From the NCBI RefSeq assembly GCF_017873605.1, contig NZ_JAGGKI010000014.1:62001-126000 (forward strand): a stretch of 64,000 bases of DNA, in the 5' to 3' direction. The translations under genes and the position numbers were made by a program. The DNA is from Paenibacillus lactis (GTDB lineage Bacteria; Bacillota; Bacilli; Paenibacillales; Paenibacillaceae). Position 1 is the stretch's first letter; the number at the start of each line of letters is the position of its first letter. Below, piece by piece: positions 1 to 9,566 of this stretch. Below the pieces are notes generated by a model. The model saw only the letters and a list, made by a program, of their open reading frames with translations. It made no database searches and was not told the origin of the DNA.

Positions 1-38
1 CTAAAACTTTGATTAAACTACATATGAGGTGAAGGCTG

Positions 39-632
39 ATGAACGGCTACGAACGACGGAAGCAGAAGAAGATGGAGCAAATTTTCGAATCAGCGATTGA
101 ATTATTTTTCAAACACGGCTTTCAGAAGGTCAACGTTAATGAAATCGCGCAGAAAGCAAAGGTCTCTCCTGCAACGATATATAATTACTTCGGTACGAAA
201 GAGCAGCTTTATGCCGATTCTCTGGTCCATTGGATGGACAAGCAGCTCGAGCAGTATGAGGCTATTCTGGATTCCGCGCGGACTTTTCCGGAGAAGACGA
301 AGGAAATCATGCTGCTGGAGGCGCGTAATCTGAACATTTTAGGCGAGGAATTTCCGAAAGTCCCATCCTCCGAATTAAGTGGGCTGATGGACATGATGGA
401 CCGCTACAGCGAGGAGAAAATCGTCGGCTTTTTCAAAAGGTTTATCGCGCTAGGCAAGCAGGAGGGATATATTCGGGAGGATCGATCAGAAGAGATGCTG
501 GTGCGTTACTTCACGATGTTCCAGAATGAACTGCGTCGGCACTGGGAGTCAGCGAATCAAGAGCGGATGACCTGGCGCATGGATCAATGGATGGAATTGT
601 TTTTCTACGGGGCAGCTGGACTGGAAAACTAA
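39..632 (+). CDS. TetR/AcrR family transcriptional regulator
   Basis: A 197-residue one-domain repressor. The N-terminal helix-turn-helix spans about residues 10-55, with the family pattern of an AxELFxxxGF-like helix followed by VNEIAQKAKVSPATIYNYF. The rest is an all-helical ligand-binding region of normal family length with no recognisable ligand specificity. The start is fixed by a GAGGTG ribosome site seven bases upstream. A strong hairpin terminator follows the stop, so it is probably monocistronic. Its target is unknown. The nearest downstream gene is the ketosynthase at 895, on the same strand but behind the terminator. The family assignment is secure; any regulatory link is inference. 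Confidence 0.9.
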   Translation: MNGYERRKQKKMEQIFESAIELFFKHGFQKVNVNEIAQKAKVSPATIYNYFGTKEQLYADSLVHWMDKQLEQYEAILDSARTFPEKTKEIMLLEARNLNILGEEFPKVPSSELSGLMDMMDRYSEEKIVGFFKRFIALGKQEGYIREDRSEEMLVRYFTMFQNELRRHWESANQERMTWRMDQWMELFFYGAAGLEN

Positions 633-633
633 C

Positions 634-685
634 ATAAAAGGGCTCATTCTAACTTGACCATGAGTTAGAAATGAGCCTTTTGCAC
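634..685 (+). terminator. Rho-independent terminator after the TetR gene
   Basis: A long inverted repeat (AAAAGGGCTCATT... paired with ...AATGAGCCTTTT, extended by CTAACT/AGTTAG) with a short loop lies directly after the TetR stop codon. Confidence 0.75.
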
Positions 686-894
686 GTTAAAGTCCTCTGC
701 CCTTTACCGAGCCGATTCTTTGAAAGTGCCTCTCTCGGGCTCTTTGCGATGATACCTGAATCTATCTATGGATATTGATGGTCATCACAGGTTGCCAAAG
801 GCCGCTAGATTATTCTTTTAATTTAGTCATATCTTGCATTCATAGAAATATAATATACCAATATTAACCAAATTCTATATTTGCGAGGTGTGCT

Positions 895-2016
895 ATGAAT
901 TCCGTTTATATCACAAGTGTGGGAAAATTTCTCCCTGGTTCTCCGGTTAGTAACGAAGAGATGGAAGATTATCTTGGCAAGATTGGAGGGAAATCTTCCA
1001 AAACCAAAAGGCTCATTCTGGAGAAGAATCAAATTCGGTCCCGCTATTACGCCATAGATAAAGAGCAGAAGAGCTTATACACGAACGCTGAGATGGCTTC
1101 TTTAGCTATTCGGGATGCCTTGGAGCGAAACGGCAGCGTAACCGACCAAGATATCGATTTTCTAGCGACGGGCACGACAAGAGCAGATTTGCTCCTGCCA
1201 GGATTTGCGAGCATGGTGCATGCAGAGACGGGCTTGCCCCCTATGGAAATTGCGTCTCATTCCGGATTATGCGCCAGCGGAATGCATGCACTCAAGAATG
1301 CGTATGTACATATCAAAGCTGGGGAGCACCGGGCGGCCATCGCCTGTTCCAGCGAGTTTTTGAGCCGCGAATTCAAACATACGAAATTTGAAGCGCAGGG
1401 GATTTATAGCAATAGCCGGGTGCCTTTTGACACGGATTTCTTACGTTTTATGCTTTCAGATGGGGCAGGAGCAGCTGTATTGCAAAATGAGCCCTCCCCC
1501 AATGGACCGTCGCTGCGTATTGAATGGATCGATAACCAATCCTATGCGAACCAGTATGAGGTGTGTATGTATTCAGGCATGAGTAAGGAGAGTGGAATCC
1601 GTTCCTGGCTGGATTATCCATCCATTCATGAAGCAGCCGATCAAGGAGCTCTGAATTTGAAGCAGGATGTAAGGCTTGTCAATGAAATAACAAAGGTAGG
1701 CACCAATCGAATACTAGAGCTCGTGGAGGAAGGAAGGATTCATCCCGAGAGAATAGACTGGATGGTGTGCCACTATTCATCGCATTTTTTCAGGGACGAA
1801 GTCTTCCGGCTGCTGGACCTTGGCGGGGTGAGGATTCCGGAAGAGAAATGGTTTACGAATTTATATACAAAAGGGAACACAGGCGCAGCATCGATCTATA
1901 TTATGCTGGAGGAGCTGATGAATGAAGGACATCTCACTGAAGGAGAGCAGGTGCTCTGCATCGTTCCCGAAAGCGGTAGATTCCAAATCTCGATTATGCT
2001 GCTTAGCGTAGTGTAA
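895..2016 (+). CDS. beta-ketoacyl-ACP synthase III family protein (DarB-like)
   Basis: A thiolase-fold condensing enzyme of 373 residues. The KAS III catalytic triad is visible: Cys in SGLCASGMHAL (about residue 128), His in VCHYSSHF (about 290) and Asn in TKGNTGAAS (about 328). The N-terminus (KFLPGSPVSNEEMEDYLG, then IRSRYYAID) resembles, from memory, the DarB/StlD-type synthases of dialkylresorcinol and aryl-polyene-like pathways more than housekeeping FabH. It presumably condenses an acyl-CoA or acyl-ACP with a beta-ketoacyl-ACP. No acyl carrier protein or aromatase partner is adjacent. A GAGGTG ribosome site supports the start. A terminator separates it from the methyltransferase gene. 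Family secure; DarB-like subgroup moderate; product unknown. Confidence 0.85.
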   Translation: MNSVYITSVGKFLPGSPVSNEEMEDYLGKIGGKSSKTKRLILEKNQIRSRYYAIDKEQKSLYTNAEMASLAIRDALERNGSVTDQDIDFLATGTTRADLLLPGFASMVHAETGLPPMEIASHSGLCASGMHALKNAYVHIKAGEHRAAIACSSEFLSREFKHTKFEAQGIYSNSRVPFDTDFLRFMLSDGAGAAVLQNEPSPNGPSLRIEWIDNQSYANQYEVCMYSGMSKESGIRSWLDYPSIHEAADQGALNLKQDVRLVNEITKVGTNRILELVEEGRIHPERIDWMVCHYSSHFFRDEVFRLLDLGGVRIPEEKWFTNLYTKGNTGAASIYIMLEELMNEGHLTEGEQVLCIVPESGRFQISIMLLSVV

Positions 2017-2020
2017 GCAT

Positions 2021-2054
2021 AGAAGACGCCATCGTCGGACGGCGTCTTTTCTTT
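2021..2054 (+). terminator. Rho-independent terminator after the ketosynthase gene
   Basis: Stem AAGACGCC/GGCGTCTT with a 10-base loop, followed by a TTTTCTTT tail. Confidence 0.8.
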
Positions 2055-2174
2055 CCATCATATAAACAGCCATCATCCTGCGACGCATAAGAAGATTCTT
2101 TAATCATTTATAGAGGAATAACCCCCATATAATCGAATAACTCTAGAAACTAAAACGAAGAGAGGGATACTCTG

Positions 2175-3032
2175 ATGAACATGCAGACACTAGCAGAGAA
2201 ACTGAGTGCCGGCGCGTTTGATGATATTCTAAAACGTGACTTTTCGCGGGACATGATTTCTGAATTAGAACAGATGAACGCGGTCCAATTGGAAAATAAA
2301 TTGAAGGACACATTAGCAGTACCGATCGACATATCCAAGCCGAGGGTATTTGAATACCTTCAATTGTATTATTCAGCATCTTGGCACAATCTCTTCATGG
2401 AGCTGAATATGCCCCGTACATTAAGTCTTTTGGAGGTTGGTTCTGGTGATATTGTTTACATTCCAAAAGCTTTAGACGCTTATTCCAACAACATGGGCAC
2501 CTATGTGACTGCCAATCTCAACAGGGAGCTGACCCGAAGCTTTCAGGACAAAACGAAAGGGATGGCAATCAACGTACAGGTGATTGAGGACGATGCCGCA
2601 AATATCGGTTTATATTATCCAGCGTCTTCTTTTGACGTTGTCGCTTTCCATCACGCAATTAACGATATCATCCAGACCATTATCGCCGACCGTGAGGGCA
2701 TTGATACGGTAAATCATGATTGGTGGACCATCGAACCTCTAATGCTGCAAGCTGTCATGGATTATCACCGAAAAGGCATGTTGAAGGATGCAGCATACGA
2801 TGCGTTTATACAAATCATGGACACAAGCCGCAAGCAGTTAAAAAGCGGAGGATACATGATCTTCGATAACATTACGTATGCCGGATATGATGAGGTAGGT
2901 TATTCCTCCGAATTTCACAGCAGCTATATAGAGCTCGCAAGAAGCTGGATTAGCGAAGCAAACCTAGGTCTGGAAGAGATCGAAATCGATTCGTATGATA
3001 ACCAATGGTGGATGGTATTGAGAAAAGTGTGA
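2175..3032 (+). CDS. class I SAM-dependent methyltransferase
   Basis: A 285-residue protein. The Rossmann-type SAM site is suggested by motif I LLEVGSGD (about residues 90-97) and by a motif-III-like stretch PASSFDVVAFHHAIND. The C-terminal QLKSGGYMIFDN matches the end-strand motif of small-molecule methyltransferases. The substrate is unknown. It sits downstream of the DarB-like synthase on the same strand, so it could tailor that product, but a terminator lies between them and the link is only positional. The start has a GAGGGAT ribosome site. The first 80 residues are helical and not recognisable, which may reflect a substrate-binding cap. Confidence 0.75.
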   Translation: MNMQTLAEKLSAGAFDDILKRDFSRDMISELEQMNAVQLENKLKDTLAVPIDISKPRVFEYLQLYYSASWHNLFMELNMPRTLSLLEVGSGDIVYIPKALDAYSNNMGTYVTANLNRELTRSFQDKTKGMAINVQVIEDDAANIGLYYPASSFDVVAFHHAINDIIQTIIADREGIDTVNHDWWTIEPLMLQAVMDYHRKGMLKDAAYDAFIQIMDTSRKQLKSGGYMIFDNITYAGYDEVGYSSEFHSSYIELARSWISEANLGLEEIEIDSYDNQWWMVLRKV

Positions 3033-3083
3033 TTCGATTATCCAGGGGGAACCACTCGCCGCGCCACAAGGCATTCTCTCATC

Positions 3084-3872
3084 CTACGATTGCTTCTTCT
3101 CGAAATACTCCTGGTACTGGCTCGGCGTGACGTGGGCGTACTTTTTGAAGATGCTGATAAAATATTTGTAGTCGCTAAATCCGATATCCTGCGCGATGGT
3201 GTATACTTTGTTATCGCCCGACTTCAGTAAATCGATCGATTTCTGAATGCGATAGCGATTGAGAAAATCATTGAAGGTATAGCTTGTCTCGGCCTTGAAT
3301 TTCTGGTTCAGGTAGTAGGCGCTTAAGTCGAGCTCTTCCACGAGATCGTGAATGCTGATTTTCTTGGCATAGTTCTCTTGGACATAGGCGATCATCTTGG
3401 ACACATACTTCGAGGTTTTGGTTTCCTTCTCCAGAAATTTGCTGCTAAGAATCTCTTCCTTTTCCTGCGGATGCTTCGAGATCACTTCATATTTGCGGAG
3501 CAGGTCCACTTTAGACTTGGCCGATTCCAGGGCTTCAACCAGCTGCTCGTCCTCGAGCGGCTTCACGAGAAACTCGGTCACGCCTAATTGGAGTGCCTGC
3601 TTCGCAAGATGGAATTCATTATAGCCGGAGATAATGACGCTGCTGAAGGTATGCCGCTTGAGGCCTTCGCGAATCATCGAGATCCCGTCCATGATCGGCA
3701 TGGTAATGTCGGTGATGACGATATCCGGCTTCAGCTCACAGATCTTCTCGTAGCCATCCTGTCCGTTCAATCCTTCTTCCATGACGATGCAATCGTATTG
3801 AACCCAGTCGATGCTGAACCGTATCCCCCTGCGAATCATATCCTCATCTTCGACCAGCAGAACTTTAAACAT
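3084..3872 (-). CDS. response regulator, receiver + AraC-type DNA-binding domain (YesN-like)
   Basis: A cytoplasmic response regulator of 262 residues. The receiver domain begins FKVLLVEDEDMIRRG, with the phospho-acceptor Asp in DIVITDITMPIMDG and the conserved Lys in FLVKPLED. After a linker, two AraC helix-turn-helix motifs cover about residues 165-260 (YYLNQKFKAETSYTFNDFL and IGFSDYKYFISIFKKY). I chose the ATG at 3872 because it follows GGAGTGGATATC and overlaps the kinase stop by eight bases; upstream in-frame starts lie inside the kinase gene. It forms a pair with the kinase and probably controls the adjacent importer operon, as in other YesMN-ABC clusters. Confidence 0.92.
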   Translation of the reverse strand: MFKVLLVEDEDMIRRGIRFSIDWVQYDCIVMEEGLNGQDGYEKICELKPDIVITDITMPIMDGISMIREGLKRHTFSSVIISGYNEFHLAKQALQLGVTEFLVKPLEDEQLVEALESAKSKVDLLRKYEVISKHPQEKEEILSSKFLEKETKTSKYVSKMIAYVQENYAKKISIHDLVEELDLSAYYLNQKFKAETSYTFNDFLNRYRIQKSIDLLKSGDNKVYTIAQDIGFSDYKYFISIFKKYAHVTPSQYQEYFEKKQS

Positions 3873-5565
3873 GATATCCACTCCATTCGTAAGGAATCGT
3901 AAGTGCGACACAGGTGCCTGTTCCTTCCGCGCTGTCAATATGGATGCCGGATTCCTCGCCATAAAGAAGCACTAAACGGCGATGAACGTTGTACAGCCCG
4001 ATATGCTGCGTCGTATTCGTCTGACTCTGCAGAATGTGGTTCACTTCCTGCAGCCTCTGCGCACTCATGCCTTGTCCGTTGTCGCGCACCTCCAATATGA
4101 GCTTGCCGGTGGAGGTGTAAATGTTAATTTCGATCAGCACCTCGCTCTGATTCTCATAGCCATATTTGATAGCGTTTTCGATTATCGGCTGCAGCAGCAG
4201 CTTGGGGACGTATACATCCAGGGTTTCCTCCGCGACGTTAACCCGATATTCCAGCCGGTCGTTGAACCGGATTTGCTGCAGCTTCAGGTAATCGCGCACA
4301 TAGCTCATGTCATTCTTCAGCTGGACGCTGCGGTCAGGCCCGATGCTGTACCTTAGCAGCCGGGATAGAATCAGCACGATTTCCTGGGCTTGATTCGCGT
4401 CGATCTTAATGGCATAGCGCAGAGTTTCCAGAACATTGAAAATAAAATGCGGATGGAACTGCGATTGCAGCTGCTTCACCTCGATAATCGTGCGGAGCTC
4501 CGACAGCTCTTTATTTTTCTCGATCAACTCTTTCAACCGATCCAGCATTACATTGTACTCATTACCGAGAATTTGAAACTCGTCGTTCGTCTGAATGTCG
4601 ACATAGCCATTGAAATTACCTTCGCGCAGCTGTTCCAAGGCATGGATTAATTTATCGATCGATTCGGAGTTGCGCGCCGACATTTTATTCGCCAGAAACT
4701 CGATCAACACCCACAACAGCAGGCCGGCAGCAAGGACAAAAAACGATACCGTAAAGTAGGTATATTGCTCCGATTTGTAGGAATTCAGCGTAACGACTTG
4801 AATCGGCGTACCGGGGATTCGCTTGGCATACATGTAGTATTTGCCTTCGTTCAGCAGTACGCGTCCCTTGTTATCGAGCTTGGGGCTGAATTTATTCAAG
4901 CCGCCTTTGGTCACATTGCTCGTCGTGGCTATGATGGTGTTATGCTCATCGGTGATCATGGCAATCTCATTATTTTGCTTGAAAATCACCTTCTGCATAT
5001 CGGCTTCGTACAGCTGATAAATGATATAGCCGATCGTCTCGTTGTCCTTCACGATGGCTTGGCCAAACGTATAGCTCGTATCGCGGTCATGCGAATAACG
5101 GAAGCTGTTCATTTCCGATAGCGTGTCGCCGGGGCGCTGATCGATCCGGTGAATCAGGTTGCCGAAGGCGAAATTGGAATACAGCACGTCGGGCGGGGCG
5201 GAGCTTGCCAGAAAGACCCCGTTGGTATTGACGATATGAAAAATGCTCTTGACCTTCTGCCGATTGTTGAAATCATAGAACTCGGAATATACCTGCTCGC
5301 TGCCCAGATGGGAGCTTACATAATTGATCACGGTAGGAGAGGCGGCCATCCGCTGAATCTCCTCCTCGTACTGCCGGTATACGTCCGATATGGTCTGGCT
5401 GATGGACTGGGCGGCTTCGGTCGTTTTTTGGGTCAGGTTCATTCTGCCATTCACGATCGTAAACGCCAGGAACAATACGATTAAGATGGAGAACGGGATC
5501 ATCGCATAGATGCGAAATAAATGACGGGTTGATTCCTTGAAGTTACGATAACGGATATGCTTCAT
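3865..5565 (-). CDS. sensor histidine kinase (YesM/LytS type)
   Basis: A membrane kinase of 566 residues. An N-terminal membrane helix (about 20-42) is followed by an extracytoplasmic Cache-like sensor region, a second helix (about 275-300), a HAMP domain (LREGNFNGYVDIQTNDEF), then the His_kinase domain with HPHFIFNVLETLRY and the ATP-binding DNGQGM motif. The ATG at 5565 is preferred because GGTGGAGGG lies just upstream; the GTG twelve bases earlier is part of that ribosome site. It overlaps the regulator gene by eight bases. The ligand is probably the solute carried by the importer encoded immediately upstream. Confidence 0.92.
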   Translation of the reverse strand: MKHIRYRNFKESTRHLFRIYAMIPFSILIVLFLAFTIVNGRMNLTQKTTEAAQSISQTISDVYRQYEEEIQRMAASPTVINYVSSHLGSEQVYSEFYDFNNRQKVKSIFHIVNTNGVFLASSAPPDVLYSNFAFGNLIHRIDQRPGDTLSEMNSFRYSHDRDTSYTFGQAIVKDNETIGYIIYQLYEADMQKVIFKQNNEIAMITDEHNTIIATTSNVTKGGLNKFSPKLDNKGRVLLNEGKYYMYAKRIPGTPIQVVTLNSYKSEQYTYFTVSFFVLAAGLLLWVLIEFLANKMSARNSESIDKLIHALEQLREGNFNGYVDIQTNDEFQILGNEYNVMLDRLKELIEKNKELSELRTIIEVKQLQSQFHPHFIFNVLETLRYAIKIDANQAQEIVLILSRLLRYSIGPDRSVQLKNDMSYVRDYLKLQQIRFNDRLEYRVNVAEETLDVYVPKLLLQPIIENAIKYGYENQSEVLIEINIYTSTGKLILEVRDNGQGMSAQRLQEVNHILQSQTNTTQHIGLYNVHRRLVLLYGEESGIHIDSAEGTGTCVALTIPYEWSGYHV

Positions 5566-5632
5566 GCTGCCCTCCACCTGCGGTTAGCTGTCAAACCTAT
5601 TATACTGACTCGGAGCAACCGCAGATAATCCA

Positions 5633-5683
5633 AATACATCCAAGCCGCTCCCTTCAGACTGCAGGTGCCGACTTGGATGTATT
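5633..5683. repeat. Inverted repeat between importer operon and two-component genes
   Basis: Twelve-base arms AATACATCCAAG (5633-5644) and CTTGGATGTATT (5672-5683) around a 27-base loop, between the permease stop and the kinase start. No clear U-run follows on the minus strand. It may be a weak terminator or processing hairpin that lowers kinase expression relative to the transporter. A TATAAT box read on the minus strand (5604-5599) could start separate kinase transcription. Confidence 0.5.
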
Positions 5684-5699
5684 CTGTGTTCTAATGGTT

Positions 5700-7355
5700 T
5701 TACATGGAAACTTCCTTCTGTCCGGAGAGCTTCAGGAAGACGAGCAGGGATACCACCGTAATGACGGTCAGAATCGTGGACAGCGCTGCCGCCACCCCGT
5801 AGTTCCCGCGGACGACCTCGGTATAGATGGCCACCGTTACGGTCTTGGTCTTGCCTGTATACAGAATGATGGACGTGCTTAACTCCGTAATGATGGTAAT
5901 CCAGCTCAGGATCGCGCCGGACACAACGCCGGCCAGCATCATCGGTAGCGTAATCTTGAAGAACGTCTTCATCTGGGAAGCTCCCAGACTGATGGCTGCT
6001 TCCTCGATCCCGTCGTTAATCTGATGCAGGATCGCAGCGCTGGATCGGATCGTATACGGCAGGCGCCGGATGACAAAGGAGATGATCATAATGACGGCCG
6101 TTCCGCTCAAAGCGAGCGGCTTATTGTTGAACGTGATCAGCAGCGCGATCCCGAGAATGGAGCCGGGAACGATATACGGGAACATCGTGAAGATGTCCAG
6201 CGTGTTGGTTAGCGCATTCTTTCTACGAACGGTTACGTAGGCGATCAGAATCGCCAGCAGGATGATGACGATCAGCGACACGATGGCCAGGAAGAACGTG
6301 TTCAGAATGACGCCGCCAATATTACTGAAGGCATCCTGGTAGCTTCGGAGCGAGAACCCTTTAACGAACACTCTGCCGTTGGATTTCAGGAACGAAGTAT
6401 AGATGACATAGAGCTGCGGCAGCAGTGCGATTAACGTGTACAGATAGATAACGGCATGGGCCGCGATATTGCCGAATCCCTTCTTCTTCTTGGCTTCGAT
6501 CGGATGCAGTGCGCTCATCGTAAAGGACTTGCGATTGGCTACGAATTTTTGCAGCAGGAAGATCGTAGTGGCGAACAGAACGACGATGACGCTGATCGCT
6601 GCCGCAAAGCCGTCGTCGCCGCCGACCTCGCTGATGAACTCGTTAAAGATCAGCACGGGCACGGTCTTGTAGCCCTCGCCGATCAGCATCGGCGTACCGA
6701 AGTCGGCAAGCGCGCGCATGAAGACGAGCAGACCCCCGGCCAGCAAGGTTGGGGTAATGAGCGGGAGGAGCACTTTGCGCATTTTGCTTAAGCCCTTATA
6801 GCCCATGCTTTCCGCAGCTTCCATCAGCGATTGGTCCATATTCTTCAGGGCGCCCGATACATACATGAAGATCAGCGGGACCATCTGCAAGGTCAAGACC
6901 ACCAAAATTCCCGTAAACCCGTAGATATCCGGCATTTGGATTCCGAATGTGCTGCTCACGAATTTGGTAATGACGCCGCTTCTTCCCAGCAGCAGGATCC
7001 AGGAGTAGGCTCCGATGAAGGGGGCCGACATTGACGAGATCAGAATTAACACCCGAATGGCCGAGCTGCCTTTAATCTTCACCGTTGCCATGATGTAGGC
7101 CAGCGGCGTTGCGATAATCGCGGCAAGCAGGGTTACGCTGACGGTGACTTTGACGCTGTTGAACAGGGCATTTAAATAGTAGGGCTTGCTGAAAAATTTC
7201 GTGAAATAAGCCAGCGAGAAATCACCGGTCGTACCGTTGTACACACTTTTAAACAGCATCGTAAACAAAGGCAGGGCCAGAAACAGGATGTAGAACACAA
7301 AGATCAGTAACGAAATGTTGGTCCAGACATCAAATCGTTTGCGCGTGTCTCTCAT
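5700..7355 (-). CDS. ABC transporter permease, fused two-domain (Fe3+/hexose-phosphate type)
   Basis: A 551-residue integral membrane protein made of two homologous BPD_transp_1 halves, about twelve membrane helices. Each half carries an EAA coupling loop: EAAESMGYKGLSKMRKVLLP in the first and EAAISLGASQMKTFFKITLP in the second. Fusion of both permease copies is typical of the FbpB/AfuB/PhnU group, which imports ferric ions, hexose phosphates or aminoethylphosphonate. Its start overlaps the ATPase stop by four bases (7352-7355), so the genes are translationally coupled. Family secure; substrate not settled by this subunit. Confidence 0.92.
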   Translation of the reverse strand: MRDTRKRFDVWTNISLLIFVFYILFLALPLFTMLFKSVYNGTTGDFSLAYFTKFFSKPYYLNALFNSVKVTVSVTLLAAIIATPLAYIMATVKIKGSSAIRVLILISSMSAPFIGAYSWILLLGRSGVITKFVSSTFGIQMPDIYGFTGILVVLTLQMVPLIFMYVSGALKNMDQSLMEAAESMGYKGLSKMRKVLLPLITPTLLAGGLLVFMRALADFGTPMLIGEGYKTVPVLIFNEFISEVGGDDGFAAAISVIVVLFATTIFLLQKFVANRKSFTMSALHPIEAKKKKGFGNIAAHAVIYLYTLIALLPQLYVIYTSFLKSNGRVFVKGFSLRSYQDAFSNIGGVILNTFFLAIVSLIVIILLAILIAYVTVRRKNALTNTLDIFTMFPYIVPGSILGIALLITFNNKPLALSGTAVIMIISFVIRRLPYTIRSSAAILHQINDGIEEAAISLGASQMKTFFKITLPMMLAGVVSGAILSWITIITELSTSIILYTGKTKTVTVAIYTEVVRGNYGVAAALSTILTVITVVSLLVFLKLSGQKEVSM

Positions 7356-8473
7356 AGCCGGGCGCCCCTTGTATAGTTCAGGTCTCCTGCCGCATCATAG
7401 ACATTAATCTTCTCTTTCTTTACCTTGAGATAGATGACTTGACCAGGCTCGAGGATCTGTGACGCTTTCGATTCCTGGGTGATTTCCACGCGTTGACCGG
7501 ACGCCAAGTCCACAAAATAATGGGTGTTCTGCCCCAGAAATACGCTGTGTACGATCGTTGCTTTCATGCCGGTCTGATCCTCGGTCAGAATGAACTCTTC
7601 CGGCCGAACCGAGATTTGAACATTTAGCGTATTAGCTGCGGCATCGGCCCTCGGAACCTCGATGTTAGACAGCTCTTCCGCATAGCCGGAGCCGAGCTGC
7701 AAGGCATAGCTGCCGCCTGCCGCTTTCGTTATACTTCCCGCCAGAATGTTGGTGCGGCCGATAAAGGTCGCAACGAATACGTTCGCTGGACGCTGATAAA
7801 TCTCCTGAGGCGTTCCGAGATGCTGAATGACGCCGGATTTCATGACCGCAATGCGGTCGGATACCGCCATGGCTTCCTCCTGATCATGCGTAACGTAGAC
7901 GGTGGTGATTCCGACTTCTCTTTGAATGTCTTTAATTGCGTTACGCATGTCGACGCGAAGCTTGGCGTCGAGGTTGGAGAGAGGTTCGTCCATCAGCAGG
8001 ACATCCGGCCGGATCACAATCGCTCTTGCTAGCGCTACGCGCTGCTGCTGACCGCCCGACAGGTTCTTCGGCATGCGGTCCTTATAGGGCTCGATCTGAA
8101 CGACCTTCAAGATGTCGTCGACCTTGGCGTTAATCTCCGCCTTGGATAATTTCCGATTCTCCAGTCCGAACGCAATGTTACCTTTGACGGTCAGGTGGGG
8201 GAAGATCGCATAGCTTTGGAAAACCATCCCGATATTCCGCTTGCCCGGCTCCACCTGGTTAATAACGCGCTCGTTAAAGTGAATGGTTCCGCCTTCAATG
8301 CTGTTAAAGCCGGCGATCATGCGCAGCAGCGTCGTCTTGCCGCATCCCGAAGGCCCGAGCAGGGTGAAGAATTCACCCTGCTTGATCTCCAGGGACAGCT
8401 CGGGAATGACGGTCGTGTCGCCGTATTTTTTAACTAAATCTTGAATGGTTATGGTCACGCTCATGGTTGTCAC
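7352..8473 (-). CDS. ABC transporter ATP-binding protein (FbpC/PotA type)
   Basis: A 373-residue importer ATPase. Walker A is GPSGCGKT (about residue 40), the signature is LSGGQQQR, Walker B is VLLMDEPLSNLD and the switch His is in VTHDQEEAM. A C-terminal TOBE-like beta region (about 240-373) is present, as in iron, spermidine and sugar importers. The gene lies between the binding-protein gene (13-base gap) and the permease gene (four-base overlap), so the three form one operon. The ATPase energises uptake at the inner face of the membrane. Confidence 0.93.
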   Translation of the reverse strand: MTTMSVTITIQDLVKKYGDTTVIPELSLEIKQGEFFTLLGPSGCGKTTLLRMIAGFNSIEGGTIHFNERVINQVEPGKRNIGMVFQSYAIFPHLTVKGNIAFGLENRKLSKAEINAKVDDILKVVQIEPYKDRMPKNLSGGQQQRVALARAIVIRPDVLLMDEPLSNLDAKLRVDMRNAIKDIQREVGITTVYVTHDQEEAMAVSDRIAVMKSGVIQHLGTPQEIYQRPANVFVATFIGRTNILAGSITKAAGGSYALQLGSGYAEELSNIEVPRADAAANTLNVQISVRPEEFILTEDQTGMKATIVHSVFLGQNTHYFVDLASGQRVEITQESKASQILEPGQVIYLKVKKEKINVYDAAGDLNYTRGARL

Positions 8474-8486
8474 CTGATTCTATAAT

Positions 8487-9509
8487 TTATTTAACGCTAG
8501 TGAACAAATCGACATAGCGCTCAACGATTTCGGATTTATGCTCACTTACATAGTCTGTGTCTTCCTCAATCATGTAGATCTCCTCATAAGGCTTCATATG
8601 GTCGCCGAGCTTCGTATCTTGGCGAAGCGGACGGTTCGTTAATTGGGTGCCGAATGCATCTTGTGCTTCTTTAGAGAGAATGAAGTCGATGAACTTCTTG
8701 GCATTGTCCATATGCGGAGCGTCTTTGACAATCGCCGAGCCCGCGTCGAGGAACACCGCGCCTTCTTTCGGATACACGATTTCGACCGGAGCCCCGTTCT
8801 TCACATAGGTGCTGGAAGGGTCTTCGTAAGTCAGGCCGACGACATATTCACCGTCTGCCACGCTTTTGTGCACCGCGCCGGAGCCGCTGGCGATTTTGCC
8901 GTCGAGGTTCTCGATCAGCTGGGCTACATAGCTCCAGCCTTGCTCGCTCTCATAATCGCCGCCCATCGCCTTCAGCATATTGGTTAGCTGGGCGAAAGCG
9001 GAGCTGGAGCTTGCCGGGTCGGCGGAAGCGATCTTCCCTTTGAGCTGCGGGTTCAGCAAATCCGCATAGCCTTCGATTTTGATGTCGCCGATGAGGTTTT
9101 TGTTGACGAGCAGCACGCTGCCATCCGAGATATAAGGAGTGGCGAAGCCTGTTTTATTGCGGTGGCCTTCGATCAAATTTTTGTCTTCGGGAGAGACGTA
9201 AGGCTCCCACAGCGCGGCATTTTCACGGAAGCCGGCCATCGAACCGCCGAACATCACATCAGCGTAAGGGTTTTGTTTTTCCGACTGTAAGCGTTTAATA
9301 ATTTCGCCCGTACCGGCCGTGACAAGCTCAACCGTAATCCCGGTTTCCTTCTCGAACATCGGAATGATCGTTTTGATGATCTCCTCGCTATTCGGGCTGT
9401 AGATGACGAGCTTATTCGACGAACCGGAGTCGGACTCGCCGCTGGCGCAACCGCTTAGCGCTCCTATAATGAGCACGCAGGTTAATAGTAAAATCGACAG
9501 CTTTTTCAT
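8487..9509 (-). CDS. extracellular solute-binding lipoprotein (AfuA/FbpA-like)
   Basis: A 340-residue lipoprotein with a signal peptide ending in the lipobox ALSGC, then a Ser/Gly linker and a type-2 periplasmic-binding fold (KLVIYSPNSEEIIKTIIPMF, ADVMFGGSMAGF). The ATG at 9509 follows AAGGGGGATCAATC; an in-frame start further upstream lacks a ribosome site. FbpA-like proteins normally bind iron with a Tyr pair, but the AfuA branch binds hexose phosphates. A cre site overlapping this promoter favours an organic, catabolite-repressed substrate over iron. First gene of the importer operon; the substrate is inference. Confidence 0.88.
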   Translation of the reverse strand: MKKLSILLLTCVLIIGALSGCASGESDSGSSNKLVIYSPNSEEIIKTIIPMFEKETGITVELVTAGTGEIIKRLQSEKQNPYADVMFGGSMAGFRENAALWEPYVSPEDKNLIEGHRNKTGFATPYISDGSVLLVNKNLIGDIKIEGYADLLNPQLKGKIASADPASSSSAFAQLTNMLKAMGGDYESEQGWSYVAQLIENLDGKIASGSGAVHKSVADGEYVVGLTYEDPSSTYVKNGAPVEIVYPKEGAVFLDAGSAIVKDAPHMDNAKKFIDFILSKEAQDAFGTQLTNRPLRQDTKLGDHMKPYEEIYMIEEDTDYVSEHKSEIVERYVDLFTSVK

Positions 9510-9566
9510 GATTGATCCCCCTTGAACATAGTTCATTTCGTAATTACATGTTCATTGTAGCAGGGG

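Noticed and set aside
5700-9509. Calling the importer an iron transporter outright
   Set aside because: Family resemblance alone does not separate iron from hexose-phosphate or phosphonate branches, and the cre site argues against iron.
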